Part shown: in pieces, positions 6,375-8,379 of the stretch
Numbering within the stretch: the stretch's first letter is position 1
Layout: every line of letters begins with the position of its first letter
Source: an uncultured Acetatifactor sp.
GTDB taxonomy: Bacteria; Bacillota; Clostridia; Lachnospirales; Lachnospiraceae
Assembly (NCBI GenBank): GCA_910587755.1
Contig: CAJUNZ010000108.1
Coordinates: 1 to 8,379 of the forward strand
DNA length: 8,379 bases
Direction of reading: 5' to 3'
Position numbers and translations under genes: made by a program
The notes under the pieces: model-generated
Database searches by the model: none
What the model was told of the DNA's origin: nothing
The model's input: only the letters and a program-made list of their open reading frames with translations

Positions 6375-6455
6375 GAGCTGAGAAAAGCAGGAAAGAACCG
6401 AGAGGTGTAAAAGCCTGCAGGGAATATAAAAAGGCGCAGACAGGAAGAGGCAGAC

Positions 6456-6463
6456 AGGAGGGG
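6456..6463 (+). promoter_or_regulatory. Ribosome binding site of the PadR gene
   Basis: AGGAGGGG directly precedes the ATG at 6464, with a short spacing of about two bases from AGGAGG; AGGAAGAGG at 6442-6450 is a second purine block at a longer distance. Together they support 6464 as the start. The open frame continues upstream to 6239, but it crosses the operators, promoter and part of the terminator and is not coding there. Confidence 0.6.
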
Positions 6464-6823
6464 ATGGACATAGAGAGGAATCTTCCGTTGACGGAGGCTT
6501 TATTTTATATACTGCTGTCGGTGCGGGGGCCGAACCACGGTTACGGCATTATCCAGGAGGTGGAGAAGCTTACCCATGGACGGCTGAGCCTGGGGCCGGG
6601 GACGCTTTACGGCGCCATCCAGACCATGACCGCCAGGGGATGGATCCGGATTTACAGCCAGGAGAAGAATTCACGCAGGAAAAAGGAATATGTGGTAACA
6701 GAGCTGGGAAAGGAGATTTTCCGGCAGGAGAGAAAGCGGCTGGAAGAGCTGCTGCGGAATGCAGAATTGATGGAGGGAGAAGAAAATGGCAGAGACAATG
6801 ACCAGGTTCAGGATATCTTTTGA
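6464..6823 (+). CDS. PadR family transcriptional regulator
   Basis: A 119-residue winged-helix protein. The PadR pattern is clear: LPLTEALFYILLSV (first helix), GPNHGYGIIQEVEKLTHGRL, the recognition-helix region LGPGTLYGAIQTMTARGWI (about residues 43-61), the wing with SRRKKEYVVTELGKE (70-84), and a C-terminal dimerisation helix RQERKRLEELLRNAELM. The short C-terminal region places it in the small PadR subgroup. The protein should bind DNA as a dimer in the cytoplasm and repress its own operon through the two palindromes upstream. The last 38 bases overlap the start of the DUF2812 gene, so the two are translationally coupled, which is the usual arrangement of this pair in Firmicutes. The effector is unknown; related systems respond to toxic compounds, antimicrobials or envelope stress. 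Confidence 0.93.
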   Translation: MDIERNLPLTEALFYILLSVRGPNHGYGIIQEVEKLTHGRLSLGPGTLYGAIQTMTARGWIRIYSQEKNSRRKKEYVVTELGKEIFRQERKRLEELLRNAELMEGEENGRDNDQVQDIF

Positions 6824-7517
6824 CAAGGATGCGGAGACGGTCTGGCTCAATGACATGGCGGCTCAGGGGTATGCCATGACAGGATTCTTTATGGGTTTTT
6901 TTACTTTTGAGAAATGTGCCCCGGGGGAATATCTGTACCAGGTGGACATTTCGGAGGGGATGTTCCGGGTCAGCGGGGACTACAGACAGTTTATGGCGGA
7001 GGCCGGGGTGGAGATTGTCAGCCTGTGGGGATACTGGGTGATGCTGCGCAGAAGAGCGGAGATGGGCCCCTTTGAGCTCTACACAGACGTGGAGTCCACC
7101 ATTGAACATTACAGGAAGATCAGGAAGCTGTTCAAGGTTGTTGTTGTGATAGAGTTTCTGCTTCTGATGTTTAATACGTATATGATGTCCCTGAAGGGGG
7201 ATGTGTCAGGGATGGATATTGTGTCCTGGGTGGTGCTGGGAGGGTTGATCGCAGGGCTTGTGCGGGAGATGTTCCGGGTAAATCATATCCTTGTGGAGCT
7301 CTATGAAAGACAGGGGCGGCCGCCGGAGGGCCTGATGCTGCAGGGCAGGAAGGTTTCTGTTTTACTTTCGGCGGGATTGCTGCTCAACTTTGCCGTTCTG
7401 ATCTTCCAGGGCAGTGTGTGGCCTCCCGTTAGGACGGCGCTGCAGATGGCGGCGGTGGTGCTGATGGCTGTGGGCCTTTGGAGGACCTGGGGCCGGGGCG
7501 GCCGTTCGGGGGAGTGA
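6786..7517 (+). CDS. DUF2812 domain membrane protein, partner of PadR
   Basis: A 243-residue protein. Residues 5-90 are a soluble DUF2812 domain, recognised from FRISFDKDAETVWLNDMAAQ GYAMTG followed by a pattern of aromatic residues, FEKCAPGEYLYQVD and the WGYWVMLRR end. Four predicted membrane helices follow at about 113-136, 145-163, 190-208 and 216-235, with a positively charged tail. The ATG at 6786 is preceded by GGAGGGAGAAGAAA and lies inside the PadR gene. Family members are routinely found immediately after a PadR gene. They are thought to be membrane proteins in envelope or stress responses, but no activity is established that I know of. A role in sensing or signal transfer to PadR is inference. 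No terminator is visible after the gene; a G+C-rich hairpin at its end has no T tract. Confidence 0.85.
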   Translation: MAETMTRFRISFDKDAETVWLNDMAAQGYAMTGFFMGFFTFEKCAPGEYLYQVDISEGMFRVSGDYRQFMAEAGVEIVSLWGYWVMLRRRAEMGPFELYTDVESTIEHYRKIRKLFKVVVVIEFLLLMFNTYMMSLKGDVSGMDIVSWVVLGGLIAGLVREMFRVNHILVELYERQGRPPEGLMLQGRKVSVLLSAGLLLNFAVLIFQGSVWPPVRTALQMAAVVLMAVGLWRTWGRGGRSGE

Positions 7518-7573
7518 GGGAGTAAGAGTATTTGAAAAATTTGTGGAATTTGATGGAAATCTTTTTTCTTTTA

Positions 7574-7582
7574 TGCTACAAT
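7574..7582 (+). promoter_or_regulatory. Extended -10 promoter of the dehydrogenase gene
   Basis: TGCTACAAT combines a good -10 (TACAAT, 7577-7582) with the TG extension. The -35 is poor: TGGAAA at 7554-7559 has a 14-base better-fit problem only in sequence, not spacing (17 bases), while TTGATG at 7550 is 21 bases away. Transcription would start near 7589, giving a short leader of about 34 bases. The stretch before it is A+T-rich, unlike the flanking genes. Confidence 0.6.
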
Positions 7583-7622
7583 TTGCACATCTGGGAAAAA
7601 TAAGAGCAGGAGAAAAGAGAAA

Positions 7623-8379
7623 ATGTCACAATTTACAAATTTTTCACTGGAGGGAAAAGTGGCGCTTGTCACAGGGGCCTCTTATGGGATTGGATTTGCG
7701 GTGGCCTGCGCGTATGCGGAGGCAGGAGCCGCAGTCTGCTTCAACGACATCAGTCAGGAGCTGGTGGACAGAGGGCTCGAGGCCTATGAGAAGAGGGGCA
7801 TCAAGGCCTTCGGCTGTGTGTGCGACGTGACGGAGGAGTCGGCGGTGAATGCCATGGTGGCCAGGATTGAAAGGGAAGTGGGGGTCATAGACATTCTGGT
7901 CAACAATGCGGGCATTATCAAAAGGATCCCCATGACCGAGATGACAGCGGAGGAGTTCCGGCAGGTGGTGGACGTGGACCTGAACGCTCCCTTCATTGTG
8001 TCCAAGGCGGTGATTCCTTCCATGATCAGGAAGGGTCACGGCAAGATCATCAATATCTGTTCCATGATGTCGGAGCTGGGCCGGGAGACTGTGTCCGCCT
8101 ATGCCGCAGCCAAGGGAGGCCTGAAGATGCTGACCCGGAATATCTGTTCCGAGTACGGCCGGTACAACATTCAGTGCAATGGCCTTGGGCCGGGGTATAT
8201 TGAGACCCCTCAGACGGCTCCCCTGCGGGAGATTCAGCCCGACGGCAGCAGGCATCCTTTTGACCAGTTTATCTGCGCCAAGACTCCTGCCAACAGGTGG
8301 CTGAAGCCGGAGGAGCTGACAGGGCCTGCGGTGTTCCTGGCCTCGGAGGCCTCCAACGCGGTGAACGGACATATTCTGT
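7623..8379 (+). CDS. Gluconate 5-dehydrogenase-type short-chain dehydrogenase (partial, cut by window edge)
   Basis: The reading frame is open from the ATG at 7623 to the window edge, giving 252 residues of an expected 265 or so. AGGAGA nine bases upstream is the ribosome site. It is a classical SDR: the nucleotide-binding motif TGASYGIG (residues 17-24), NNAG (94-97), Asn121, and the catalytic Ser147, Tyr160 and Lys164. The segments NNAGIIKRIPM, GKIINICSMMSELGRETVSA, NIQCNGLGPGYIETPQTAPL and PDGSRHPFDQF are characteristic of clostridial gluconate 5-dehydrogenases, which interconvert D-gluconate and 5-keto-D-gluconate with NAD(P)(H) in the cytoplasm. The related 2-deoxy-D-gluconate 3-dehydrogenase/KduD group is the main alternative. 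The gene has its own promoter and probably opens a sugar-acid catabolic operon continuing to the right. Missing at the edge are the final strand and C-terminal tail. Confidence 0.9.
   Translation, partial: MSQFTNFSLEGKVALVTGASYGIGFAVACAYAEAGAAVCFNDISQELVDRGLEAYEKRGIKAFGCVCDVTEESAVNAMVARIEREVGVIDILVNNAGIIKRIPMTEMTAEEFRQVVDVDLNAPFIVSKAVIPSMIRKGHGKIINICSMMSELGRETVSAYAAAKGGLKMLTRNICSEYGRYNIQCNGLGPGYIETPQTAPLREIQPDGSRHPFDQFICAKTPANRWLKPEELTGPAVFLASEASNAVNGHIL

Noticed and set aside
6239..6463. N-terminal extension of PadR by 75 residues
   Set aside because: This stretch contains the end of the terminator, the promoter and both operators; the PadR fold begins right after 6464.
7491..7503. G+C-rich hairpin GGCCG-GGG-CGGCC at the end of the DUF2812 gene as a terminator
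   Set aside because: It lies inside the coding region and is not followed by a T tract.

Overview
The window looks like a chromosomal segment of a gut Firmicute of the Lachnospiraceae/Clostridium clostridioforme type. The evidence is strong AGGAGG-type ribosome sites, moderately G+C-rich and densely packed genes, the PadR + DUF2812 pair, a Gram-positive-type bile salt hydrolase and a clostridial-type gluconate 5-dehydrogenase. This assignment is inference; no rRNA or marker gene is present. All recognisable genes lie on the + strand. I see no tRNA, rRNA, CRISPR array, insertion sequence or attachment site.

Layout. (1) 80-1735: a MutS-like ATPase with the domain V ATPase but no mismatch-recognition domain. 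(2) A near-perfect sigma-A promoter begins on the stop codon of that gene and drives a likely four-gene unit: a dCache-type chemoreceptor (1898-3871), a DUF2200 protein (3879-4241), a TauE/SafE-type exporter (4261-5028) and a choloylglycine/bile salt hydrolase (5113-6189). A good intrinsic terminator (6213-6265) closes the unit. (3) A separate regulatory unit: a consensus promoter with two nearly identical palindromic operators 31 bp apart, then a PadR-family repressor (6464-6823) overlapping a four-helix DUF2812 membrane protein (6786-7517). (4) An extended -10 promoter and a gluconate 5-dehydrogenase-type SDR gene (7623 onward) that runs off the right edge just short of its expected C-terminus.

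How the genes may work together. The bile salt hydrolase cleaves taurine or glycine from conjugated bile salts. The exporter next to it belongs to a family named for taurine/sulfonate and sulfite export, and the chemoreceptor at the head of the same unit has a large extracellular sensor. A bile-salt or taurine sensing, deconjugation and export module is a plausible inference, but the ligand and the transported substrate cannot be read from the sequence. The PadR-DUF2812 unit looks autoregulated. The most unusual features are the paired operators, a 37-residue Gly/Arg/Glu-rich insertion with a palindromic core inside the hydrolase gene, and the Asp-to-Asn change in the Walker B motif of the MutS-like protein.
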